Shown: positions 1-8,746 of the stretch, piece by piece
How positions within the stretch are numbered: the first letter of the stretch is position 1
Layout: every line of letters starts with the position of its first letter
Source of the DNA: Candidatus Levyibacteriota bacterium
GTDB lineage: Bacteria; Patescibacteriota; Microgenomatia; Levybacterales; UBA12049
Assembly: GCA_013816255.1 (NCBI GenBank)
Contig: JACDET010000010.1
Coordinates: forward strand, 1 to 36,496
DNA length: 36,496 bases
Reading direction: 5' to 3'
Program-made: the position numbers and the translations under genes
The notes under the pieces: generated by a model
Databases searched by the model: none
Told to the model about the DNA's origin: nothing
Seen by the model: only the letters and a program-made list of their open reading frames with translations

Positions 1-269
1 GAGAAAGTGCATTAGAAGCTATAAAAAGATTCACTGACTTTTTGGAAGAAATTGCAATAGCTTATAAAGGACAAAAGATTTTAGTTGTAAATCACGGAAA
101 CGTTATAAGATCGTTTTTAGTTAAGTTAGGTTTTGCAAAGTACGATGAACTCCCATCAGGATCAATTGAGAACACTGCATATTTTGTTCTTGAAACTGAC
201 GGGAAAAATTATGTAGTAAAAGAAACGTTTGGAATTCAAAAGAACAAACTTGTACAAGTTGAAGAATAA
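1..269 (+). CDS. Histidine phosphatase (phosphoglycerate mutase-like), C-terminal part
   Basis: This is the 3' end of a gene cut by the window edge; the frame is open from base 3. The visible part holds the second catalytic-histidine motif of the histidine phosphatase superfamily (VVNHGNVIRSFL), followed by a PSGSIENTAYFVL strand like the IPNCSI segment of cobalamin phosphatases and phosphoglycerate mutases. The N-terminal RHG motif that would carry the phospho-acceptor histidine lies outside the window, so the substrate cannot be named. The gene ends 3 nt before gatA on the same strand and may be cotranscribed with it. The family is fairly certain; the specific function is not. Confidence 0.8.
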   Translation, partial: ESALEAIKRFTDFLEEIAIAYKGQKILVVNHGNVIRSFLVKLGFAKYDELPSGSIENTAYFVLETDGKNYVVKETFGIQKNKLVQVEE

Positions 270-272
270 ATT

Positions 273-1682
273 ATGAATCATAAATACTTAACAATTACAC
301 AAGCCCTTGATGGCTTAAAGAAAAAAGAATTTACGTCGGTTGAGCTGACGCAGATGTATTTGAAACGCATTAAAGCAGTTGAACCTAAAGTAAAATCATT
401 TGTAACTGTCACTGATGAAGAAGCCATAAAAGGGGCAAAAGAAGCTGATGCAAAGCGCGCGCACGGTAATAATGCTCCGCTTCTTGGTATTCCCCTTTCA
501 ATCAAAGATAATTTCTCAACCGACGGCATACGGACAACAGCTTCAAGTAAAGTACTTGATGAATATGTCGCCCCATATGATGCAACTGTTGTAACCAAAC
601 TCAAAGACGCAGGTATGGTTATGCTCGGGAAAACCAATATGGACGCTTTCGCACATGGTTCATCAACTGAAACTTCAGATTATGGTTCTTCACGAAACCC
701 ATGGAACACCGATCACCTCCCTGGTGGCTCTTCAGGTGGAGCAGCTGCTAGCGTTGCGGCCGATGAAGCAGTCGCAGCAATAGGTTCAGAAACCGCAGGT
801 TCAATCAGACAGCCAGCTAGCTGGTGTGGTGTGGTGGGTTTAAAACCAACCTATGGAAGAGTCAGCAGGTACGGCGTAATTGCCATGGGTTCGTCACTTG
901 ATAGTCCAGGACCAATAACCAAAACTGTTGAAGATAGCGCTCTTCTCTTGCAAGTACTTGCGGGGAAAGATCCAAGGGACGCGACAACATCTCCGACTGG
1001 AGTTCCAGATTATCTTAAAAATCTCAAAGGCGATATTCATGGCTTAAAGATCGGTATCTCAAATGATTATTTCGAAGGTGTTGATGAGGAAGTGAAAGCG
1101 CAAGTTGAAAAGGAATTGAAAGTATATGAACAGCTTGGAGCAAAAATTAAAAAGATAAAGCTGTTCCATCCCAAATATGCAATTGCACTTTATACTATTT
1201 TACAACGTGCTGAAGTGTCATCCAATTTAGCCCGGCTTGATGGAATACGGTATGGTAACGACCGTTCGTACTTTGGGGAAGAAGCAAAACGCCGCATCAT
1301 GCTTGGCACGTATACTCTATCAGCAGGATATTATGATCAATTTTATAATAAAGCACTCAAAGTGAGAACGGTAATTATTGAGGATTTCAAAAAAGCATTT
1401 GCAGATGTTGATGTTATCATCGGCCCAACTAGTCCTACTACTTCGCTTCCTATAGGTGCAACTGAGAATCAATCAATGTTTGGAGAGTTGGCTGATGTGC
1501 TCGTCGAACCATCATCTATTGCAGGTCTTTGCGGAATTAATGTACCATGCGGATTTTCCGATGCAGGATTACCAATTGGTATGCAGATTATTGGCCCGCA
1601 GTTTGCCGAAGAGAGGATTCTAAACGTCGCGTACAAATATGAGCAAGAAACAGTTTGGCATGAAAGGAGGCCGAGCCTATAA
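273..1682 (+). CDS. gatA: Glutamyl/aspartyl-tRNA amidotransferase subunit A
   Basis: GatA is the glutaminase/amidase subunit of the GatCAB complex, which converts Glu-tRNA(Gln), and often Asp-tRNA(Asn), to the amidated form in the cytoplasm. The 469-residue protein carries the amidase signature with the Ser-cisSer-Lys triad: K78 in IPLSIKDNF, S153 in LPGGSSGGAAAS and S177 in GSETAGSIRQPA. The usual GSDTGGS is GSETAGS here, a conservative change. Length is normal for the family. The ATG at 273 lies 3 nt after the preceding stop, with no clear Shine-Dalgarno sequence. gatB follows after a small repeat. gatC is not in the window, so the third subunit must be encoded elsewhere. Confidence 0.97.
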   Translation: MNHKYLTITQALDGLKKKEFTSVELTQMYLKRIKAVEPKVKSFVTVTDEEAIKGAKEADAKRAHGNNAPLLGIPLSIKDNFSTDGIRTTASSKVLDEYVAPYDATVVTKLKDAGMVMLGKTNMDAFAHGSSTETSDYGSSRNPWNTDHLPGGSSGGAAASVAADEAVAAIGSETAGSIRQPASWCGVVGLKPTYGRVSRYGVIAMGSSLDSPGPITKTVEDSALLLQVLAGKDPRDATTSPTGVPDYLKNLKGDIHGLKIGISNDYFEGVDEEVKAQVEKELKVYEQLGAKIKKIKLFHPKYAIALYTILQRAEVSSNLARLDGIRYGNDRSYFGEEAKRRIMLGTYTLSAGYYDQFYNKALKVRTVIIEDFKKAFADVDVIIGPTSPTTSLPIGATENQSMFGELADVLVEPSSIAGLCGINVPCGFSDAGLPIGMQIIGPQFAEERILNVAYKYEQETVWHERRPSL

Positions 1683-1687
1683 TCGTG

Positions 1688-1737
1688 TTCGAGCGAAGTC
1701 GAGAACCTAGCTTCTCGATTCACTTTGTTCACTCGAA
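1688..1737. repeat. Imperfect inverted repeat between gatA and gatB
   Basis: The left arm begins TTCGAGCGAAGTCGAGAA and the right arm reads back as TTCGAGTGAACAAAGTGAATCGAGAA with a few extra bases, so the RNA can fold into a hairpin filling most of the gap. It resembles the other short palindromic elements of this window in size and position, but its sequence differs from them. Confidence 0.7.
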
Positions 1738-1748
1738 GAATAAATACT

Positions 1749-3086
1749 ATGCCTAACAATAAACTAACACCAATCATCGGACTCGAAGTACACGTTGAGC
1801 TCAAAACAAACTCAAAAATGTTCTGTTCTTGTTCTGCTGATTACTTCGGTAAAGAGCCAAACGGCCATACATGTCCTGTTTGTCTTGGGCTTCCAGGAGC
1901 GCTTCCTGTACCGAATAAGAAAGCGATTGATTGGTGTATAAAAATTGCCCTCAGTTTGAATTGTAAAATCAATGAGTTCTCAAAATTTGACCGCAAAAAT
2001 TACTTTTATCCAGATCTCTCAAAGGGATATCAGATAAGTCAGTTTGATTTGCCATTTGGCTATGAAGGATACATCGAACTTGCTTCGGGGAAAAAGATCG
2101 GGATTACGAGAGTGCATATGGAAGAAGACACAGGAAAGCTTTCTCACCAAGATATTAACGGACAGCGCGCGAGTTTGATCGACTTTAACCGGAGCGGCGT
2201 ACCTTTGGTCGAAATTGTCACAGAACCCGACTTCAACGATGCATTAGAAGTTAAAGAATATTTGCAGAAGCTTCAGCAAATTGTCAGATATCTTGACGTT
2301 TCAAACGCTGATATGGACAAAGGTGAAATGCGTTTGGAGCCAAATATATCTCTCTCAACAGATCCGAAGAAGTTACCCAATTATAAAGTTGAAGTGAAGA
2401 ACATCAACTCATTCAAATTTGTTGAAAAAGCGATTAATTATGAAACAAAGCGACAGGATGAAATCTTAGCAAAGGGTGAAACACCTGCACAAGAAACCCG
2501 AGGTTGGGATGAGAATAAACAAAAAACTTTTTCGCAAAGATCCAAAGAAGACGCACATGATTACCGCTACTTCCCGGAGCCTGACATTCCACCAATAGTA
2601 ACGACGAAAGAACAGATTAGCACTCTACAAAAAGAAGTGCCAGAATTACCGGATAAAAAAGTAAAACGGTTTGAGAAAGAATTTGGCCTCAGTTTTTATG
2701 ACGCTGAGATACTCACACGAGATAAACCTCTCGCGAACTTCTTTGAAGAAGCAGTAAAAGAAGGGCAAGAGCAAAAACTTAATCCAAAAGATATCGCTAA
2801 TTTTATCATTAATAAAAAAACCGACACCAGTACAACTACACCACTTGCTTTGGTGAAACAAATCACTGCAAGCAAACAAACTGTTGCAGTCGATGAGAAA
2901 GAATTAGCAAAAATTATTGAAGAGGTTATCACTGAAAATGAAAAAGCAGTTACAGATTATAAAGCCGGCAAAGAAGCTTCACTTATGTTTCTATTAGGAC
3001 AGGTTATGAAGAAACTTGCCCGGAAAGCAGATACAAATTTGATCAAAGATACTCTAAAGAAACGGCTGTCATATAGTGACAAATAG
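1749..3086 (+). CDS. gatB: Glutamyl/aspartyl-tRNA amidotransferase subunit B
   Basis: GatB is the kinase/transamidation subunit of GatCAB. It activates the glutamate on misacylated tRNA and receives ammonia from GatA. The N-terminal PIIGLEVHVELKT segment is diagnostic, and the zinc-type cysteines C26/C28 and C42/C45 (CSC then CPVC) are present. The C-terminal part (roughly residues 300-445) matches the helical tail domain that binds tRNA. I chose the ATG at 1749, giving 445 residues. The upstream TTG at 1725 lies inside the intergenic inverted repeat and would add eight residues not typical of the family. The 3' end overlaps the next gene by 11 nt, suggesting translational coupling. Confidence 0.97.
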   Translation: MPNNKLTPIIGLEVHVELKTNSKMFCSCSADYFGKEPNGHTCPVCLGLPGALPVPNKKAIDWCIKIALSLNCKINEFSKFDRKNYFYPDLSKGYQISQFDLPFGYEGYIELASGKKIGITRVHMEEDTGKLSHQDINGQRASLIDFNRSGVPLVEIVTEPDFNDALEVKEYLQKLQQIVRYLDVSNADMDKGEMRLEPNISLSTDPKKLPNYKVEVKNINSFKFVEKAINYETKRQDEILAKGETPAQETRGWDENKQKTFSQRSKEDAHDYRYFPEPDIPPIVTTKEQISTLQKEVPELPDKKVKRFEKEFGLSFYDAEILTRDKPLANFFEEAVKEGQEQKLNPKDIANFIINKKTDTSTTTPLALVKQITASKQTVAVDEKELAKIIEEVITENEKAVTDYKAGKEASLMFLLGQVMKKLARKADTNLIKDTLKKRLSYSDK

Positions 3087-3807
3087 ATACGAAGCTCTTC
3101 CACCTGAAGGTTCGCGACCTTTTGATTTAGACCACGCTATACAAAGAATTGACGATGAAGCAGCAAAAGTCAGACCCGCTGATCAAGATTATTTAAGAAG
3201 TAGAACCGCTGTATGGTTACTATTTGAAGCGGGCATTGAGCGTAAAGTAGACACTGGAGAAATAACAAGACAGCGAGCAAATGAAATACGTGCTACAGAT
3301 AGAGCACTTCGGGAAATTAATCAAAGACGAGATCAGAGGTTTGGATTACTCACTGTGTCCGCGGTTACTGAACGTTTATACAATGATTTGCTACATGCAG
3401 ACCGGCTAGATGAACCATTGACTCTCGGAGTATTAGATATTGATAAATTTAGGGATGTAAATAATTTATACGGTCATAGTGTTGGAGATAAAGTACTTGA
3501 AGAAACTGTAAAACATTATGATTTAGAAGATTCAGTTTTTGGAAGATGGGGGGGGGATGAATTTTTGCTTTATTTTAGAGGACAATCTGTTGTAGAAGTA
3601 TTTCCACAAGTAAGTGCTCTGAATGCTAATTATCCAGCACAATTAGAATCTATTCGTAAAAGACATACTATCGTCGATCCTATTACTATGAGTATTGGAC
3701 TAACGCAACATATACCAGGTCAGAGAGTAGAACAATTAATAGAAAGAGCTGACAAAGTATTATATGTGGCCAAAGCACAAGGTAGAAACAGAGTTGTTCA
3801 TGACTAA
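3076..3807 (+). CDS. Soluble GGDEF-domain protein, probable diguanylate cyclase
   Basis: The C-terminal part (about residues 95-243) is a GGDEF domain. The metal-binding LDIDKFRDVNN strand has D121/D123, the catalytic loop is GRWGGDEF with GGDEF at 159-163, and the closing ADKVLYVAKAQGRNRV motif is typical. These residues fit synthesis of cyclic di-GMP from GTP. No RxxD inhibitory site lies just before the loop (residues 151-154 are EDSV), so product inhibition through the I-site is not expected. The first ~90 residues are charged and helical-looking with no known sensor and no membrane segment, so the protein should be cytosolic. The start is a GTG inside the end of gatB. The active-site codons contain a run of nine G residues. 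Confidence 0.88.
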   Translation: MTNRYEALPPEGSRPFDLDHAIQRIDDEAAKVRPADQDYLRSRTAVWLLFEAGIERKVDTGEITRQRANEIRATDRALREINQRRDQRFGLLTVSAVTERLYNDLLHADRLDEPLTLGVLDIDKFRDVNNLYGHSVGDKVLEETVKHYDLEDSVFGRWGGDEFLLYFRGQSVVEVFPQVSALNANYPAQLESIRKRHTIVDPITMSIGLTQHIPGQRVEQLIERADKVLYVAKAQGRNRVVHD

Positions 3808-3856
3808 TGTAATAAAAAATAAGTATTTTACTCTCCAATTTTGTGGCTAATTAATC

Positions 3857-3862
3857 TATAAT
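3857..3862 (+). promoter_or_regulatory. -10 box of dnaE promoter
   Basis: A consensus TATAAT ends 6 nt before the dnaE ATG, so transcription would be expected to start at or next to the start codon. I see no convincing -35 box at 16-18 nt upstream. No Shine-Dalgarno sequence fits between the box and the ATG. Confidence 0.5.
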
Positions 3863-3868
3863 AGAACT

Positions 3869-6800
3869 ATGGCTGATTTTGTTCATCTTCATAACCACTC
3901 AGAATTCTCACTTCTTGATGGACTCCAAAAAACGAAAAATATGGTTTCGTACGCAAAAGAGCTTGGTATGAAGTCCCTTGCAATAACCGATCATGGCAAC
4001 ATGTATGGAACAATCAAGTTCTATCAAGCCTGTAAAGCAGCTGGAATCAAACCAATTATTGGTTGCGAGATATATGTCAGTAAACGGTCGCTCCATAAAA
4101 AGGAACCCGAAGACAAAGATTATAACCATTTGATTCTCCTCGCTGAGAATGAAGAAGGGTATAAGAATTTGATGAGAATAGTCACGATTGCGAATTTAGA
4201 GGGATATTATTACAAACCCCGGACTGATTTGGAACTGCTTGAGAAACATAAAGAAGGCATCATCTGCCTGAGTGCGTGCGTCAACGGCTTCGTATCTGAA
4301 CCATTCATGCGCGGCGAAGATGCACTTGCCGAAAAACGTGCACTGCAGCTTGCCAAGATCTATGGTCCAAACAACTTCTTCCTTGAAATTCAACATCATC
4401 TCAACGTCCCACCCCAAGAACCAGTGAACGAAAAACTCATTGCACTATCAAAGAAACTTGGCTTACCACTCGTCGCGACAAACGATAATCACTACACCCG
4501 CAAAGAAGATGCAGAAGCACAAGAAGCGCTGCTTTGTATCCAAACCCAATCGACACTACTTGATAAAGGCCGTAAACTCTCTATGGTTTCTTCCCCCGAC
4601 TTTTACATCAAAACTGCTGAGGAAATGGAAAAGCTTTTCATCGATACACCTGAAGCAATTGAAAATGCCAATACGATTGGCGAACGATGTAATGTAGAGA
4701 TCGAACTTGGTAAATGGCACATGCCAATCTTTGAAGTTCCAGATGGTTTAACAGCTGCAGATTATCTGACCAAACTCGTCTACAAAGGAGCAGAAGATCG
4801 ATACGGGAAACTTACAGACAAAATTAAAGAGCGCTTAGATTATGAATTATCAGTTATTATCAATAAGCAATATGAGACATACTTCCTCGTTGTTTCAGAC
4901 TTTGTGAACTGGGCAAAAGATCATGGTATCGCTGTGGGACCAGGAAGAGGTTCTGCTGCAGGTTCAGTTGTCGGTTATTCCCTAAAAATTACCGATGCTG
5001 ATCCATTCTTTTTTAATCTACCTTTTGAGCGTTTCTTAAATCCACTTCGTCCATCGGCCCCTGATATTGATTTGGATTTTGCTGATACAAGACGTGAAGA
5101 AGTTATTGCGTATGTAACTCAAAAATACGGTAAAGAAAAAGTCGCGCAGATTATCACTTTTGGAACAATGGAAGCCAAAGGTGCAGTGCGTGACGTCGGA
5201 CGTGTTATGGGTATGCCGTACGCAGGTCCTGATAGAATTTCCAAGATGATTCCGCCAGGTTGGCAAGGTCATTCAATGACACTCGATAATGCTATCGCAC
5301 AAAGTCCTGATCTCAAACAGGCGTACTTCAATGAACCCGAAACAAAAAAGCTGATTGATCTAGCCAAAAAGCTTGAAGGTGTCGCCCGACACGCATCAGT
5401 CCATGCAGCAGGTGTGGTTATCGCTGACAAACCATTAACTGAATATACGCCGCTCCAGCGAGAATCAAATGGAGACAAAGTTGTTACCCAATATGACATG
5501 TATACCGTTGGTGAAGATGGAGTAGGTTTACTTAAAATGGATTTTCTTGGCTTACGCAATCTGACAATTATAGAAGAGAGTCTAAAATTTATTAAACAAA
5601 ATCAAGGCATTGAGGTCGATCTGACCAAAGTTGATCTTGAAGATAAAAAAACATATGCGCTGCTCTCAGAAGGCGAAACGACTGGTATATTCCAGCTGGA
5701 GTCGCCCGGAATGCGCCGTTATGTCAAAGAATTAAAACCGACAACCATCTTTGATTTACAAGCAATGGTAGCTCTTTACCGTCCGGGCCCGATGGCAATT
5801 ATTCCCGAATTTATTAGGCGCAAACATAATCCCTCCCTCATCACCTACCCCGATCCACGCTTAAAAGAGATTCTAAAACAATCATATGGCGTTATGACCT
5901 ATCAAGATGACGTACTGTTGACAGCAATTACTTTGGCTGGTTATTCATGGCTCGATGTTGATAAATTCCGTAAAGCCATGGGTAAGAAGATTCCAGCTGA
6001 GATGAAGAAGCAACAAGAATTATTTACCAAAGGCTGCGTGGCCAATGGATTATCGCAAAAGCGGGCTGAGGAATTCTTTGATCTCATTGCACCATTTGCA
6101 GGATATGGTTTTAACAAAGCTCATGCTGCATGTTATGCAATTATTGCTTTCCGGACAGCTTATTTGAAAGCCAACTTCCCCGTCGAATTTATGTCTGCAC
6201 TTTTTACGGCTGAATCACGGGGCACATCAGGTCCTGCGAAGAATGAGAAAATTGCTCAAGCTGTTATGGAATGTAAAAGAATAAACCTCCCAATCCTTCC
6301 ACCTGATATCAATAAATCCAAAAGTGACTTTAGTGTCGAGGACAAAACCAATATCCGTTTCGGACTTTCAGCGGTGAAAAATGTCGGTGAGGCAGCAATT
6401 GAAAGCGTCATTGAAGCACGAAAAAAAGGCAGATTTACAACAATTGAAGACTTCTGTGTACGGGTAAGTTTATCTGCAGTAAATAAAAAGACACTTGAGT
6501 CCCTCATCAAGTCCGGTGCGATGGATGCATTTGGTAATAGAGCATCATTACTTATAGCATTCCCTGAGATAGTCAGTAAGATTAATCAGATTAAGAAACA
6601 AAAAGCTGAAGGCCAAACATCACTTTTTGATGTCGAAGGTGAATCTCCTGATGACGCACCAAATATTGATTTCTCACTCACTGAAATAGACGACTTCACC
6701 AAAGAAGAGAAGTTACAATTTGAAAAAGACTTTTTGGGCATTTATCTCACGTCTCATCCACATATTGACAAGCTCGCGTATCTTAAATCGTATGGAACAA

Positions 6801-7120
6801 TGGATCTGGATGAATTGGCAGAGCAACCTGAAGGAAGTACGATTAAAATCGGAGGCCTTGTCGATAGCGTCAAAAGAATCTTTACGAAAAAAACTGGCGC
6901 CGAAATGGCGTTTTTGGGGATAGCTGATGAGAAAGGTACAACAGTCGAAGTTGTCGTATTCCCAAAAACTTTTGAGACGTACAAACATCTATTAGTCATG
7001 GATAGTGTCGTTATTGTGGGCGGCAAATATGATACCAAAAACGACAAACCGACGATTTTGGCTGATAGTATCACATCAATTGACACCCTGCTTCTTGACT
7101 TACAGCCCCATACAAATTAA
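3869..7120 (+). CDS. dnaE: DNA polymerase III alpha subunit
   Basis: This is the replicative polymerase of the C family, 1083 residues, slightly shorter than the 1160 of E. coli. The PHP domain comes first (VHLHNHSEFSLLDG, AITDHG). The palm carries the catalytic aspartates D401 and D403 in APDIDLDF, with GPGRGSAAGS before it and the third aspartate in LLKMDFLGL. The fingers and beta-binding parts follow (GYGFNKAHAACYAII), then an OB-fold (IKIGGLVDSVKRIF). The PHP residues needed for metal binding all appear present (H8, H10, D17, H42, E67, H87, C137, D206, H208), unlike the degenerate PHP of E. coli. The C-terminal tau-binding region looks short. The gene probably has its own promoter and ends at a hairpin terminator. 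Confidence 0.98.
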   Translation: MADFVHLHNHSEFSLLDGLQKTKNMVSYAKELGMKSLAITDHGNMYGTIKFYQACKAAGIKPIIGCEIYVSKRSLHKKEPEDKDYNHLILLAENEEGYKNLMRIVTIANLEGYYYKPRTDLELLEKHKEGIICLSACVNGFVSEPFMRGEDALAEKRALQLAKIYGPNNFFLEIQHHLNVPPQEPVNEKLIALSKKLGLPLVATNDNHYTRKEDAEAQEALLCIQTQSTLLDKGRKLSMVSSPDFYIKTAEEMEKLFIDTPEAIENANTIGERCNVEIELGKWHMPIFEVPDGLTAADYLTKLVYKGAEDRYGKLTDKIKERLDYELSVIINKQYETYFLVVSDFVNWAKDHGIAVGPGRGSAAGSVVGYSLKITDADPFFFNLPFERFLNPLRPSAPDIDLDFADTRREEVIAYVTQKYGKEKVAQIITFGTMEAKGAVRDVGRVMGMPYAGPDRISKMIPPGWQGHSMTLDNAIAQSPDLKQAYFNEPETKKLIDLAKKLEGVARHASVHAAGVVIADKPLTEYTPLQRESNGDKVVTQYDMYTVGEDGVGLLKMDFLGLRNLTIIEESLKFIKQNQGIEVDLTKVDLEDKKTYALLSEGETTGIFQLESPGMRRYVKELKPTTIFDLQAMVALYRPGPMAIIPEFIRRKHNPSLITYPDPRLKEILKQSYGVMTYQDDVLLTAITLAGYSWLDVDKFRKAMGKKIPAEMKKQQELFTKGCVANGLSQKRAEEFFDLIAPFAGYGFNKAHAACYAIIAFRTAYLKANFPVEFMSALFTAESRGTSGPAKNEKIAQAVMECKRINLPILPPDINKSKSDFSVEDKTNIRFGLSAVKNVGEAAIESVIEARKKGRFTTIEDFCVRVSLSAVNKKTLESLIKSGAMDAFGNRASLLIAFPEIVSKINQIKKQKAEGQTSLFDVEGESPDDAPNIDFSLTEIDDFTKEEKLQFEKDFLGIYLTSHPHIDKLAYLKSYGTMDLDELAEQPEGSTIKIGGLVDSVKRIFTKKTGAEMAFLGIADEKGTTVEVVVFPKTFETYKHLLVMDSVVIVGGKYDTKNDKPTILADSITSIDTLLLDLQPHTN

Positions 7121-7130
7121 AATGTGAAAG

Positions 7131-7157
7131 TCCCGATGCATCGGGATATTTTTATTT
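7131..7157 (+). terminator. Rho-independent terminator after dnaE
   Basis: A perfect 16-nt palindrome, TCCCGATGCATCGGGA (7131-7146), is followed by a T-rich tail, TATTTTTATTTT. It starts 10 nt after the dnaE stop and its tail runs directly into the atpB start codon at 7159. The tail also contains a TATTTT that could serve as a -10 box for atpB. Confidence 0.8.
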
Positions 7158-7158
7158 T

Positions 7159-7896
7159 ATGATTTCACTTGCAGCAGAACAAATTGCGCATATAGGTCCA
7201 ATCGCAATCACCAACACGCTTACTAGTACCCTTATCGTCGACGCAGCACTCATTGGTTTAGCTGTGTATGCACACAAAAATTTCAAGTTACTCCCAGGTA
7301 AATTTCAAAGTATTATTGAAATGATTATGGAAGGATTCCACAATTTGACAGAACAAGTTGCAGGGAAGAACACAGCCCAAATCTTTCCGTATGTCATGAC
7401 GTTCTTTCTCTTTATTCTTGTGGCCAACTGGAGTGGATTACTTCCTGTCATCTCTAGTCTAGGATTTTATCATCACACGGAGCATGGAGAGGCATTTGTA
7501 CCATTAGTTCGCGCCACATCAACAGATCTCAACACAACGCTTGCTCTTGCATTGGTTTCTCTTGTTGCCACGCATACGATGAGTATTCAAACACTTGGTT
7601 TTAAATCATATATTACAAGATTTTTCCCATTAAATATCATGGGATTATACCAAGGTATTTTGGAACTCGTTTCTGAAATAACCAAAATAGTCTCATTTTC
7701 TTTCCGACTTTTTGGTAATATATTCGTGGGAGAAGTTATGCTTGCTTCATTAACGACAGCATTTGCCTTCTTTCTGCCTATACCGGTGATTATGTATGAG
7801 TTCTTTGTCGGTATGATTCAAGCAACAATCTTTGCATTACTGACCATGGCATTTATGGCGTTATTTACAACGCCCCATGGAAGTGAGAGTCATTAA
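7159..7896 (+). CDS. atpB: F0F1 ATP synthase subunit a
   Basis: Subunit a is the membrane stator channel that carries protons to and from the c-ring. The 245-residue protein has about five to six hydrophobic segments. The essential arginine is R183 in the motif SFSFRLFGNIFVGE. The N-terminal part (residues 10-35) is hydrophobic and GKFQSIIEMIMEG precedes the second membrane region. This is the first gene of an operon in the classic order a-c-b-delta-alpha-gamma-beta-epsilon; no atpI precedes it. The ATG lies only 2 nt after the T-rich tail of the dnaE terminator, so there is no room for a ribosome binding site outside the hairpin. Confidence 0.95.
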   Translation: MISLAAEQIAHIGPIAITNTLTSTLIVDAALIGLAVYAHKNFKLLPGKFQSIIEMIMEGFHNLTEQVAGKNTAQIFPYVMTFFLFILVANWSGLLPVISSLGFYHHTEHGEAFVPLVRATSTDLNTTLALALVSLVATHTMSIQTLGFKSYITRFFPLNIMGLYQGILELVSEITKIVSFSFRLFGNIFVGEVMLASLTTAFAFFLPIPVIMYEFFVGMIQATIFALLTMAFMALFTTPHGSESH

Positions 7897-7903
7897 AAAC
7901 TAG

Positions 7904-7913
7904 AGGAGGTGAT
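7904..7913 (+). promoter_or_regulatory. Full-length Shine-Dalgarno sequence for atpE
   Basis: AGGAGGTGAT is a ten-base perfect match to the standard anti-Shine-Dalgarno end of 16S rRNA, placed 6 nt before the atpE ATG. It is the strongest ribosome binding site I see in the window and suits a subunit needed in many copies per enzyme. Confidence 0.9.
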
Positions 7914-7916
7914 TAA

Positions 7917-8123
<207 letters not shown>

Positions 8124-8126
8124 ACC

Positions 8127-8225
8127 GAAGCAAGAAGCAAGAATTAGGAATTAAGGAATGAATAATTATTTTCTTTATAGAAACTAATAAGCAAACCTTG
8201 ATTCTTGATTCGTAATTCTTGATTC
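8127..8225. repeat. Long inverted repeat between atpE and atpF
   Basis: The left arm (about 8130-8161) contains CAAGAATTAGGAATTAAGG. The right arm (about 8198-8225), read on the other strand, gives CAAGAATTACGAATCAAGAA, so the arms pair over roughly 25-30 bases with a few mismatches around an AT-rich loop. It fills almost the whole gap between the two genes and could act as a processing or attenuation hairpin in the atp mRNA. Confidence 0.75.
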
Positions 8226-8237
8226 ATACACACATAT

Positions 8238-8744
8238 ATGGAAATATTTGAAACATTTGGATTAAATTGGTATTTAACGATTGCACAGGTTGTAAACTTT
8301 CTTGTGATCTTTTACATCCTCAAACGGTTTTTATACAAGCCGGTTTTTCGTATACTTAAAAAGCGTGAAGAATTAGTAAAAGAAGCTGTCAATAAAGCTG
8401 ATGAAAGCACAAAAGCATTAGATAAAGCGCAAGCACAAGAAAAAGAGATTATTAAAAAAGCACAGGTATCAGCTGGACAGATTGTCAGTGACGCACGTGA
8501 ACAGTCTGCAGAAATGCTCAAAATGGCAGAAGAAAAAACAAAGAAGCAAACAGAAAAGATGTTGCATGATGCAAAAATACAAATAGAACAAGAAACTGCA
8601 CAGGCACAAGCACAACTTAATAAGTATGTCGCCAAACTTTCAGTCGATCTCTTGAAAAAGTCTCTTACCAACGTCTTTACTGAAAAAGAACAAAGTGAAA
8701 TTGTAGAGCGAGCAGTGAAAGCAATGCAAAAACAGTCAAACTAA
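8238..8744 (+). CDS. atpF: F0F1 ATP synthase subunit b
   Basis: Subunit b forms the peripheral stalk joining F1 to Fo. The 168-residue protein has one N-terminal membrane helix (about residues 10-32, TIAQVVNFLVIFYILKRF). A long, highly charged region rich in Ala, Lys, Glu and Gln follows, as expected for the right-handed coiled-coil dimer. The segment LYKPVFRILKKREELV just after the membrane is typical. Only one b gene is present, so a homodimer is likely. The ATG follows the inverted repeat without a clear Shine-Dalgarno sequence, and atpH begins 2 nt after the stop. Confidence 0.93.
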   Translation: MEIFETFGLNWYLTIAQVVNFLVIFYILKRFLYKPVFRILKKREELVKEAVNKADESTKALDKAQAQEKEIIKKAQVSAGQIVSDAREQSAEMLKMAEEKTKKQTEKMLHDAKIQIEQETAQAQAQLNKYVAKLSVDLLKKSLTNVFTEKEQSEIVERAVKAMQKQSN

Positions 8745-8746
8745 AA

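Noticed and set aside
1725-1748. Upstream TTG start for gatB
   Set aside because: The extra eight residues come from the intergenic inverted repeat and do not fit the GatB N-terminus; ATG at 1749 is better.
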